Positions 6,648-13,547 of a stretch of 64,000 nucleotides of DNA are shown here, one piece after another (the first letter of the stretch is position 1; each line of letters opens with the position of its first letter). The notes under the pieces are model-generated. The model worked only from the letters and a program-made list of their open reading frames with translations. It made no database searches and had not been told where the DNA came from. The position numbers and the translations under genes are program-made. The DNA comes from Nitrospinaceae bacterium (lineage in GTDB: Bacteria > Nitrospinota > Nitrospinia > Nitrospinales > Nitrospinaceae). The DNA lies in contig JAHELC010000001.1 of the NCBI GenBank assembly GCA_024644405.1, positions 134,854 through 198,853 of the forward strand. Direction: 5' to 3'.

Positions 6648-7566
6648 GGGTATACCCGAACTCCTTCAAATAGCGTGTATTTTCCCGCCAGCGTTCCTTC
6701 ACCTTCACGAAACTGTTTAGATACACTTTACTGCCCAAACGTTTCTCAATTTCTGCCCGGGCCTGGCTCCCGACCTTTTTGAGCAGGGCCCCCTTCTCGC
6801 CGATGATGATCTTCTTTTGGGACGCCTTTTCAACGTAAATGGCGGCATCAATGACGATCACCCCCTTGTGGCCCTCGCGCATGCTCTCCACCACCACCGC
6901 CACGGCATACGGCACTTCCAGGTGGGTGAGCCGGATGATTTTCTCCCGGATGATCTCGCCTACCAGAAACTCCTCCGGGCAGTCGGTGACCATGTCCTCG
7001 GGAAAATACTGCGGTCCCTCCGGCAGATGTTTCAGCAGGACCTCTTTAAGGATATCGAGCCCGTCCTCCTTTAACGCAGAGATGGGAATGATATCGGTAA
7101 ACGAGGCACGGCTTTTCAACTCATCGATCAACTGCAATACTTCCGGCTTGGGCACCAGGTCGATCTTGTTGATCACCAGAAAGACCGGGACGTTCACAGC
7201 TTGCAACGAATCCAGCACAAACTCGTCTTCCGGCTTGAACTTTTGCTTTGCGTCGATCATGAACACAATCACGTCAACATCCCCGTAAGTGCTCATCGAA
7301 GTTTTGACCATCGCCTGGTTGAGCTTGCTGGTGGACTGGTGAATGCCGGGAGTGTCCATCAGAATGATCTGGCCGCCGGGCAGGTGGCAGATACCGGTAA
7401 TCTTGTTGCGGGTGGTCTGGGGCCGCCGGGAAATCGCCGCCAGCTTGCGCGACACCAGATGGTTCAGCAGGGTCGATTTCCCCACATTGGGCTTGCCGAT
7501 GAGGCTCGCGTAACCCGATTTGAATCCTGTGCTCTCTGAGGCTAAAATGCTATTGTTCACTCTCAT
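6634..7566 (-). CDS. era: GTPase Era, 16S rRNA-binding ribosome assembly factor
   Basis: The 310-residue protein has a P-loop GKPNVGKST at 24-32, switch/G2 region RRPQTTRN, G3 DTPG and G4 NKID, followed by a C-terminal KH-type domain (RAEIEKRLGSKVYLNSFVKV) that binds the 3' end of 16S rRNA. It acts in 30S subunit maturation at the inner face of the membrane. The start at 7566 gives a 17-residue leader before the G domain, slightly longer than usual. The gene diverges from hemW and overlaps map downstream. Confidence 0.96.
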   Translation of the reverse strand: MRVNNSILASESTGFKSGYASLIGKPNVGKSTLLNHLVSRKLAAISRRPQTTRNKITGICHLPGGQIILMDTPGIHQSTSKLNQAMVKTSMSTYGDVDVIVFMIDAKQKFKPEDEFVLDSLQAVNVPVFLVINKIDLVPKPEVLQLIDELKSRASFTDIIPISALKEDGLDILKEVLLKHLPEGPQYFPEDMVTDCPEEFLVGEIIREKIIRLTHLEVPYAVAVVVESMREGHKGVIVIDAAIYVEKASQKKIIIGEKGALLKKVGSQARAEIEKRLGSKVYLNSFVKVKERWRENTRYLKEFGYTHGHH

Positions 7567-7645
7567 TTAATTGTGGGCGGACCGTTCCGTTTCACTGAAT
7601 AAATTGTATTATAGGACAGGCCATAAACCAAGCCCGGATCGCCCT

Positions 7646-8800
7646 ATGGACCCCATCGGTCTTTACCTTCACATTCCCTATTGCCTGCACAAATGCGGCT
7701 ACTGCGACTTCAACTCCCATAACATCAACGAGGCGGAGATGGAGGCCTATGTCCAAGCCCTGCTCCGGGAAATAGAGCAGGCGGCAAAAGGTGTGCGGAA
7801 GCGCCGGGTGGCCACGATCTTTTTCGGCGGCGGCACCCCCACCACCCTGCCCTTCACCGATCTGGCCCGCATCCTGAACGCCTGTCACCGGCATTTTCAG
7901 GTGGACCCGCAAGCCGAGATCACCTGCGAGGCCAACCCGGCCACCATCCCGCAAACCGATCTGGCGCAACTGCGGGAGGCCGGATTCAACCGCCTCAGCA
8001 TCGGCGTGCAGTCGTTCGATCCGGACGAACTGAAACGGCTGGAGCGGGTGCACAGCGTCGACGAGGTTTACCTCACCGTCGAACGCGCGCGGCAGGCAGG
8101 ATTCGACAACCTGTCTCTTGACCTCATGTTCGCTTTGCCCGGGCAAACGGTTGAACGCTGGCAGGACAATCTGCAAAAGGCGATCGACTTGCAACCGGAT
8201 CATATCTCGGCCTACAACCTGACCATCGAGCCGGACACCGCCTTTTACAAACAGCAGACCCAGGGCCGATTGCAAATGCCGCCGGACGATTTCCAGCGAG
8301 AACTGTTTGAGATCACCCTCGAAACCCTGACAACCGCCGGATACGAACATTACGAAATTTCCAATTACGCGCAACCGGGCAGGCAATGCCGTCACAACCT
8401 CAACTACTGGGTGAACGGCGAATACATCGGGCTCGGCGCGGGAGCGTCGTCCACTTTCAAGGGGGAGCGGTATAAAAATGAGAACCTGCCCGCCCGCTAC
8501 ATCGCGCGAATCAACGAAACCCAAACGGCGGTGGAGTCGCGCGAAACACCCGACCGTCGCCAGCGCATGGGCGAAGCGGTGATGCTGGGACTCCGCCTCA
8601 AAGCAGGCTTGAGCCTGTTTCAATTTAAGAACCAATTCGGCATTTCGTTTCACGAAGCGTTTGGCGAAATCGTAGAGCGCCTGGAGAAAATGGAACTACT
8701 GGAAATATCCAGGGACCGGGCGTCTCTGACTCTTGAGGGTCTTTTTCTCGCTGACTCGGTGATTGTCGAATTCATAACCGAACCGGAGCAAGTGACCTGA
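7646..8800 (+). CDS. hemW: HemW-type radical SAM protein (haem chaperone / coproporphyrinogen dehydrogenase-like)
   Basis: About 384 residues from the ATG at 7646 (MDPIGLYLHIP). A TTG start at 7571 is also open but adds sequence not expected in the family. The radical SAM cluster motif CLHKCGYCDFNSH near the N-terminus has the CxxxCxxC spacing with the C-Y-C-D-F signature of HemW rather than HemN. FFGGGTPT and SIGVQSFD are the SAM-binding elements. The C-terminal domain (HNLNYWVNGEYIGLGAGASS) is also typical. HemW is thought to deliver haem to respiratory proteins. It forms a unit with mazG, one base downstream. Confidence 0.92.
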   Translation: MDPIGLYLHIPYCLHKCGYCDFNSHNINEAEMEAYVQALLREIEQAAKGVRKRRVATIFFGGGTPTTLPFTDLARILNACHRHFQVDPQAEITCEANPATIPQTDLAQLREAGFNRLSIGVQSFDPDELKRLERVHSVDEVYLTVERARQAGFDNLSLDLMFALPGQTVERWQDNLQKAIDLQPDHISAYNLTIEPDTAFYKQQTQGRLQMPPDDFQRELFEITLETLTTAGYEHYEISNYAQPGRQCRHNLNYWVNGEYIGLGAGASSTFKGERYKNENLPARYIARINETQTAVESRETPDRRQRMGEAVMLGLRLKAGLSLFQFKNQFGISFHEAFGEIVERLEKMELLEISRDRASLTLEGLFLADSVIVEFITEPEQVT

Positions 8801-8801
8801 A

Positions 8802-9605
8802 ATGAGTGATACTCCCGACGCGGCGTTCAAAAAACTGATCGACATCATCAACACCCTGATGGGTGAGAACGGCTGTCCCTGGGACGTCGTGCAGACGCGA
8901 GAATCACTTAAACCCTACCTCGTCGAAGAAGCGTATGAAACGCTGGAGGCACTCGACAGCAACCAGCCGGATAAGATCAAGGATGAGTTGGGCGACCTGC
9001 TGTACCAGATCCTGTTTCACTCCAAAATCTCCGAGAACCGGAAAGAGTTCAACATCACCCAGGTGATCGACAACCTGAGTGAAAAAATGGTGCGGCGTCA
9101 CCCCCACGTATTTGAAGAAGCTACAGCCGACACCCCCGACGCGGTGATCGATCAATGGGAACACATCAAGATCAGCGAAAAGGCCAATCAGGATCACAAG
9201 TCGGTGCTCGACAGCGTGCCGAAACATCTGCCGTCACTTGCCCGCGCGCAAAAACTCACCAAGAAAGCCGCCAAGCACGGGTTCGACTGGCAGGAGATCC
9301 AGGACGTGTTCGCCAAGCTGGACGAAGAGATCGCCGAGTTCAAGGAAGCCGTGTTGAGCGGTAAAAACGGAAACATTACCGATGAATTGGGAGATATATT
9401 ATTCGTGCTGGTGAACATCGCGCGGCACAAGAAGATCGACGCCGAGGAAGCGTTACGCGGCACCAACAACAAATTCATCGAGCGCTTTCAATACATCGAA
9501 GCCCAGGTCGAAAAATCCGGCAAACCCCTCAAAGACACCCCCCTCGACACACTCGAACGCTACTGGCAGGAAGCGAAAGCCGGGCAACGCCCGGAGGAAA
9601 AATGA
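8802..9605 (+). CDS. mazG: Nucleoside triphosphate pyrophosphohydrolase MazG
   Basis: The 267-residue length is that of the full two-domain MazG. The N-terminal domain has the ENGCPWD start, EEAYE and the DELGDLL Mg2+-binding motif; the C-terminal domain repeats the pattern (EEIAEFKE...DELGDILF). The enzyme hydrolyses NTPs to NMP and PPi and lowers aberrant or signalling nucleotides. It sits one base after hemW and overlaps the next gene by 4 bases (ATGA), so the three are likely co-transcribed. Confidence 0.95.
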   Translation: MSDTPDAAFKKLIDIINTLMGENGCPWDVVQTRESLKPYLVEEAYETLEALDSNQPDKIKDELGDLLYQILFHSKISENRKEFNITQVIDNLSEKMVRRHPHVFEEATADTPDAVIDQWEHIKISEKANQDHKSVLDSVPKHLPSLARAQKLTKKAAKHGFDWQEIQDVFAKLDEEIAEFKEAVLSGKNGNITDELGDILFVLVNIARHKKIDAEEALRGTNNKFIERFQYIEAQVEKSGKPLKDTPLDTLERYWQEAKAGQRPEEK

Positions 9606-10102
9606 AATATGACACACCGGAAGGCCTGAGGGTTTTACCAGGCGTTCTTCTATTATTTTGCCCGATATTTACTCTGGCGTTAGGAGCTTTGTTAGGCCAT
9701 TTCCCCTACATGAATTTTCCTTACAGCTTTGGCGTAGTTGTACTCAACGTAATAGGTTTTTTTGTTCCAATGATCTGTTATTTCTTAACTTCTTATCTAC
9801 ACACAAAACTATCCAGGCCCTTGGCCTTTGACATTCTCTTTGTCATAGCTCTTATTTTCGGTGTTTTAAATGCTTACTACATTGGATACAATTGGGATGT
9901 TGGTATGCAAATTTATGATCATTTTTTCATTTATGCGGTTTCTTCATTAAGCATTGCCACTCATTTGATGGTTAGTTTTTTTATCAAACTGTATAAGAAA
10001 AACTTACCTCACTCTAATTATTGGAAAGCTCACGCCTTATTTTGGTCCTGGTTTTTTTGTCTCGCCTTCCCTTTTGTAATTCAAGAGCCGTTAATTATTT
10101 AA
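9602..10102 (+). CDS. Small polytopic membrane protein of unknown function
   Basis: The protein has 166 residues and about five hydrophobic segments (near residues 10-32, 40-62, 74-96, 104-124 and 140-160). No recognisable family signature was seen. Its base composition is visibly richer in A/T than that of mazG, with which it overlaps by 4 bases; this suggests recent acquisition or relaxed selection. GAGGAAAA before the ATG supplies the ribosome site. A bidirectional terminator follows. Confidence 0.75.
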   Translation: MKYDTPEGLRVLPGVLLLFCPIFTLALGALLGHFPYMNFPYSFGVVVLNVIGFFVPMICYFLTSYLHTKLSRPLAFDILFVIALIFGVLNAYYIGYNWDVGMQIYDHFFIYAVSSLSIATHLMVSFFIKLYKKNLPHSNYWKAHALFWSWFFCLAFPFVIQEPLII

Positions 10103-10120
10103 TTTAGAATCCGCAGGCAC

Positions 10121-10160
10121 AAAAAAACCCCGGCGGGGCGGGATGCCCGGCCGGGGTTTT
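10121..10160. terminator. Bidirectional rho-independent terminator
   Basis: CCCCGGC (10128-10134) pairs with GCCGGGG (10150-10156). Seven A's precede the stem and TTTT follows it, giving a U-tract on both strands: four T for the membrane-protein gene, seven for the converging cold-shock gene. Confidence 0.88.
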
Positions 10161-10174
10161 CGGTGATTGCGGTT

Positions 10175-10375
10175 TTACTTGGGAATGACGTTGGAGGCCT
10201 GCGGACCTTTCTTGCCGTCGGTCTTTTCGAACTCGACCGTTTGGCCTTCCGTCAGGGTTTTGAATCCTTCGGCTTGAATTTCCGAGAAGTGAACGAAAAC
10301 GTCTTCGCCATCTTCGCCTTCAATAAATCCGTATCCTTTGCTGTCGTTAAACCACTTTACTTTTCCTACTGACAT
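10175..10375 (-). CDS. Cold-shock protein, CspA family (copy 1)
   Basis: The 66-residue single cold-shock domain contains RNP1 (KGYGFIE) and RNP2 (DVFVHF), which bind single-stranded nucleic acid. It acts as an RNA chaperone. AAGGAG lies 12 bases before the ATG. The protein is nearly identical to the second copy 350 bases upstream, and the two leaders share a block immediately before the start codon. A terminator follows directly. Confidence 0.96.
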   Translation of the reverse strand: MSVGKVKWFNDSKGYGFIEGEDGEDVFVHFSEIQAEGFKTLTEGQTVEFEKTDGKKGPQASNVIPK

Positions 10376-10493
10376 ACCAATCGAGCTCCTTCAGATTGAG
10401 CGGGAAGCCTCTCGAGCAAAACCCAAAACCGCATTCCCAGATTTTTCGTAAGATGCTTTTCAAAACCTCCGCCGGCGGGTAGCGTTGCCCAAC

Positions 10494-10516
10494 AAAAAAA
10501 CCATCCCAGAGGATGG
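10494..10516 (-). terminator. Hairpin with T7 tail in the leader of cold-shock copy 1
   Basis: On the minus strand CCATCC (10511-10516 complement) and GGATGG (10501-10506 complement) form a 6-bp stem with a TCTG loop, followed by seven T's (10500-10494). No coding gene ends here. It may attenuate the copy 1 leader or end a short untranslated RNA that starts between the two csp genes. Confidence 0.55.
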
Positions 10517-10677
10517 CCGGTTCATGTCGAATCGAGTGTTCCAATCACCGCTGTCGGAAAAGCCCGTTGAACCGGGCGGATGGATTCAAAGCCCATCCCA
10601 TTTTACGGCCCCTTTGTACCACAGGTGATCCGATTTTCCCAAGTTTTTTTGATGAATTGGAGCCGATGGGCGGGCAG
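10517..10677 (-). other. Non-coding stretch between the two cold-shock genes
   Basis: No plausible gene lies between the csp copy 2 terminator and the leader hairpin of copy 1. If transcribed leftward it would be ended by the hairpin at 10494-10516. It could be part of a long csp leader or a small RNA; nothing in the sequence identifies it. Confidence 0.3.
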
Positions 10678-10711
10678 AAAAAACCCGGCGGAGGTGGGGG
10701 CTCCGCCGGGT
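10678..10711 (-). terminator. Rho-independent terminator of cold-shock copy 2
   Basis: A 10-bp perfect stem (CCCGGCGGAG at 10684-10693 with CTCCGCCGGG at 10701-10710) is followed on the minus strand by TTTTTTC. It lies 17 bases after the stop codon. Confidence 0.9.
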
Positions 10712-10727
10712 GATTGAATGCGTGAGG

Positions 10728-10928
10728 TTATTTTGGAATGACGTTGGAGGCTTGCGGACCTTTTTTCCCCTGGGTCTTTTCGAACTCGACCTCCTGGCCC
10801 TCTTTCAGTGTTTTGAATCCTTCCGATTGAATTTCCGAGAAGTGAACAAACACGTCTTCCCCATCTTCAGATTCAATAAAACCATACCCCTTGCTTTCGT
10901 TGAACCACTTAACTTTACCTAGAGACAT
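10728..10928 (-). CDS. Cold-shock protein, CspA family (copy 2)
   Basis: The 66-residue protein starts at the ATG at 10928. The open frame runs further upstream, but only this start matches the family ([10 protein letters not shown]) and has GAGGAG before it. RNP1 KGYGFIE and RNP2 DVFVHF are intact. It differs from copy 1 at only a few positions. The leader shares CTTCCCGCTCAATCTGA followed by GGAGC and CGATTGGT with copy 1, pointing to a tandem duplication that kept its 5' regulatory region. Confidence 0.95.
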   Translation of the reverse strand: MSLGKVKWFNESKGYGFIESEDGEDVFVHFSEIQSEGFKTLKEGQEVEFEKTQGKKGPQASNVIPK

Positions 10929-11243
10929 ACCAATCGCGCTCCTCAGATTGAGCGGGAAGGCGTTCCAGATGGTACCAAAGCGCGTTCCCCAGTTGTCTTT
11001 CAGGCGATTACTGGCCCGATCCCTGCAAAGACCCTGCCCGCGGGCCCCACTTTTCGGATTGCCGTGACCACTACCACCCCTGTTTGGCAAGCGTATCCTA
11101 CCACAAGTCGGATAAAACAGCCCATACTTTTATGGCCCGAAAACTGCAAATACCCCATAAGTACCTTACCCTAATCGAGGTAAGATTTTATCCTTTCTTA
11201 TCGCGGAGATCGAACATCAAGAGGAGTCGTGCTCTATCCCCTT
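10929..11243. other. Intergenic leader/promoter region of cold-shock copy 2
   Basis: No gene is supported here. The first ~40 bases on the minus strand are the conserved csp leader. A small hairpin (CTTACC...GGTAAG, about 11165-11185) and A/T-rich sequence follow. No clear promoter was assigned. Confidence 0.4.
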
Positions 11244-11657
11244 TCATGGGTCCTCCTTCACCGGAGCCAATACAAAATACAGGTTGTAGACCATGATCAA
11301 CAGACCCGCTCCTGTCATTAGCGCGAAACCGACGAACCCGGCGTGCAGGATGCCGCCGGACCATAACCCTCCCGCAAGATGAGTGGCGGCCATCCCCAGC
11401 AAGCCGGTGTTGTGCAGGATGAAATGATACTTAACACCATTCGGCCAGGGAACGGGGCGGGCGTTGAAGCGGGGAAGCACATGGTACGCCACCCCGGAGA
11501 TAAACATGGTCATGAATCCCAACAGGTTGAGATGAATGTGAACGAAGCGGAGTCGCTGGCTCCATTCCGGCTGGGTGCCGATCACCACGCCCATCACCAC
11601 CCCGAGCGCCAGGTAAATCAGCGCCATCTTGGTAAAACGTTTCGCGTAAATTTCCAT
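11244..11657 (-). CDS. Small haem-copper oxidase subunit I-like membrane protein
   Basis: The protein has 137 residues with four hydrophobic segments. HIHLNLLGFMTMF and GVAYHVLPRF resemble the haem-ligating helices of cbb3/NOR-type oxidase subunit I, but the protein covers only about a third of that subunit. Stand-alone proteins of this kind occur in several phyla and are annotated as oxidase-like, with no proven activity. It is encoded 4 bases downstream of a glycosyltransferase gene, which gives no clue to a redox partner. Haem binding is inferred from the conserved histidines. Confidence 0.75.
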   Translation of the reverse strand: MEIYAKRFTKMALIYLALGVVMGVVIGTQPEWSQRLRFVHIHLNLLGFMTMFISGVAYHVLPRFNARPVPWPNGVKYHFILHNTGLLGMAATHLAGGLWSGGILHAGFVGFALMTGAGLLIMVYNLYFVLAPVKEDP

Positions 11658-11661
11658 TCAA

Positions 11662-12804
11662 TTATTTCTCCGGTTGTAGGTAGGTTCGTCCGCGCCATTC
11701 GGCCTTTCCCCGGAACAACAAGTGGACCATGGAATTGATCATGATGGCGGCCACGACCAGAGCTCCCAGGGGAAACACCAGCGCATAACGCTTTTCCAGA
11801 TTCAGTCCATGGCACAAGCCCCATTTGGTAACCAACACCAGACCCAGCCCGGCCAGAGCCATCGCCTGCCACCCCAGGGCCGACCCCAGCCACAGGTGAT
11901 ATGCGGCAATGAGCCACGGCGTCACCACGAATCCCAATAAGCAAAGAATATAATAAAACGTTTTGAAGATGGATTTTTTCATCGCAAGGAAAACGTTTTT
12001 GCGCCAACCGGTCCAAATTTCCCGGAACGAGTGGTACATGCGGATGGTATAAATTTTCTGGGCTTCGGCCATCATGATTCTGGCGCCGGACCGTTTCACC
12101 AGACGCGCCATGCCGATATCCTCCAGGATGGCTTGCTTGAGCGTTTCATGACCCCCCACCCGGTCATACACCTCACGCCGCAACAGGATAAAGGAACCGA
12201 CGCCCATCGCGGCTGGCGACTCCGGATCGTTCACTTTTCCGAATCGTATGTGGGCCGAAATGAACGCGAAAATGACCGGTTGCACCGCCCGCTCCCAGAA
12301 CGAACCAAACTCCGCACCGGGAAGGAGGGAAATCATGTCCAACCGGTGCTTCTGCATAAGATGAACCGCCGTCGTCAAGGCGTTGGGCTGGAACACGGGA
12401 TCGGCGTCGGTGAACAGAAGCAGTTCTCCCCGAGCCCTTTGCTCAGCCTGATGCAGGGCGAAGGGCTTGCCGTACCAGTCGGAAGGTAACTCGGCGCCCT
12501 GAACGGCAACGAGATTGGAATGACGCTTCTGCAACGATTCAATAATACCCGGCGTGTTGTCGGTGGAGTTGTCATCGACCACGATCACTTCATAATTCGG
12601 ATAGTCCTGGTTCAGCAATGAGGTGAGACACGCTTCGATATCCCGTTCCTCGTTGCGTGCCGGGACACAAACCGAAACGAATGGAGATGACGGCAGGGGC
12701 CCGTCCTCAGGCTCGACTTTGACCATAGAGAAAGAATTAACGGTCAAATAAACCAGGATTGCAATGATCAGGGCAAACTGTAAAACCGAAAGAACGGTCA
12801 GCAC
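11662..12804 (-). CDS. Membrane-associated family 2 glycosyltransferase
   Basis: The protein has 380 residues, an N-terminal membrane anchor (about 4-25), a GT-A domain and three or four C-terminal membrane segments. Motifs include VCVPARNEE, VVDDNSTD (nucleotide-sugar binding), the metal-binding TDAD, and ILEDIGM acid/base region with a GWRKN segment. The layout resembles CrtQ/HpnI-like transferases acting on lipid substrates. The start is a GTG at 12804 with only a weak ribosome site. It is followed after 4 bases by the oxidase-like gene. The acceptor is unknown. Confidence 0.87.
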   Translation of the reverse strand: MLTVLSVLQFALIIAILVYLTVNSFSMVKVEPEDGPLPSSPFVSVCVPARNEERDIEACLTSLLNQDYPNYEVIVVDDNSTDNTPGIIESLQKRHSNLVAVQGAELPSDWYGKPFALHQAEQRARGELLLFTDADPVFQPNALTTAVHLMQKHRLDMISLLPGAEFGSFWERAVQPVIFAFISAHIRFGKVNDPESPAAMGVGSFILLRREVYDRVGGHETLKQAILEDIGMARLVKRSGARIMMAEAQKIYTIRMYHSFREIWTGWRKNVFLAMKKSIFKTFYYILCLLGFVVTPWLIAAYHLWLGSALGWQAMALAGLGLVLVTKWGLCHGLNLEKRYALVFPLGALVVAAIMINSMVHLLFRGKAEWRGRTYLQPEK

Positions 12805-12909
12805 TTTGGGCTCTGATTATTGAGGATCGTCATTGCAAAAATCCCGCTCAATTGAAATCGAAAATTTTCCATGTTACCCTTAAAGGGTGATTCTAGACCT
12901 AATTAGGAG

Positions 12910-12938
12910 TTGACCCACCCGCGCTCTAAGCGTATAAT
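12910..12938 (+). promoter_or_regulatory. Sigma70-type promoter for the SH3-domain gene
   Basis: TTGACC (12910-12915), a 17-base spacer and a perfect TATAAT (12933-12938) form a strong promoter. It implies a leader of roughly 115 bases before the start codon at 13062. Confidence 0.7.
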
Positions 12939-13061
12939 TTCAATTTTTTCAATAGTTTATAGTTTTCACTTGAGCAGTTCAAAATCCGGTTATGCAGCGC
13001 ACTATAACAAGTCCCTGGTCTCTCAAACAGATATATTTTACCCCAACCCGAAGATTTCCCC

Positions 13062-13538
13062 ATGAGTCCTGTTCACCCTAAATCAGCAAATAACTTCTCT
13101 ATTTTTTTGATTTTAATCTGTCTCGGCATGACTGTCTTGTGGACTTCGCCGGCCAATGCCCTGTGCATCAAAAATCGCCAGGCCAATCTGCGGCAGGGAC
13201 CCGGACTCCACTACGAGAAGATCTGGGAAGTGTTCCGGTACATGCCGTTTCAGCAGTTGGGCAAACAGGGCGAGTGGTTGCGGGTGAAGGATTTGGACGG
13301 CGATATCTACTGGGTGCATAAACGGCTCACCACCAAGTCGTTCAAATGCGCCGTCATCAAAAAAGACGCGACCAATTTGCGCAACGGCCCCGGCACTCAT
13401 TATAAAAAGGTTAAAGGGATGCCCGGCGAAAAGTATTTTTCCATGAAAGTCATCAAGATCAAGGACAACTGGGTGCAAGTCGTGGATGCCTGGGGAGACA
13501 AAGCGTGGATTTACCGGCCCCTGGTCTGGATCAAATAG
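13062..13538 (+). CDS. Secreted protein with two bacterial SH3 domains
   Basis: The protein has 158 residues: a signal peptide (hydrophobic 12-31, cleavage near ANALC) and two SH3b repeats, each opening with an N-L-R-x-G-P-G motif (ANLRQGPGLHY and TNLRNGPGTHY). Such proteins usually bind cell-wall peptides in the periplasm. It stands alone with its own strong promoter and converges with sucrose synthase (9-base gap). No enzymatic domain is attached. Confidence 0.87.
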   Translation: MSPVHPKSANNFSIFLILICLGMTVLWTSPANALCIKNRQANLRQGPGLHYEKIWEVFRYMPFQQLGKQGEWLRVKDLDGDIYWVHKRLTTKSFKCAVIKKDATNLRNGPGTHYKKVKGMPGEKYFSMKVIKIKDNWVQVVDAWGDKAWIYRPLVWIK

Positions 13539-13547
13539 CTCCGGGGC

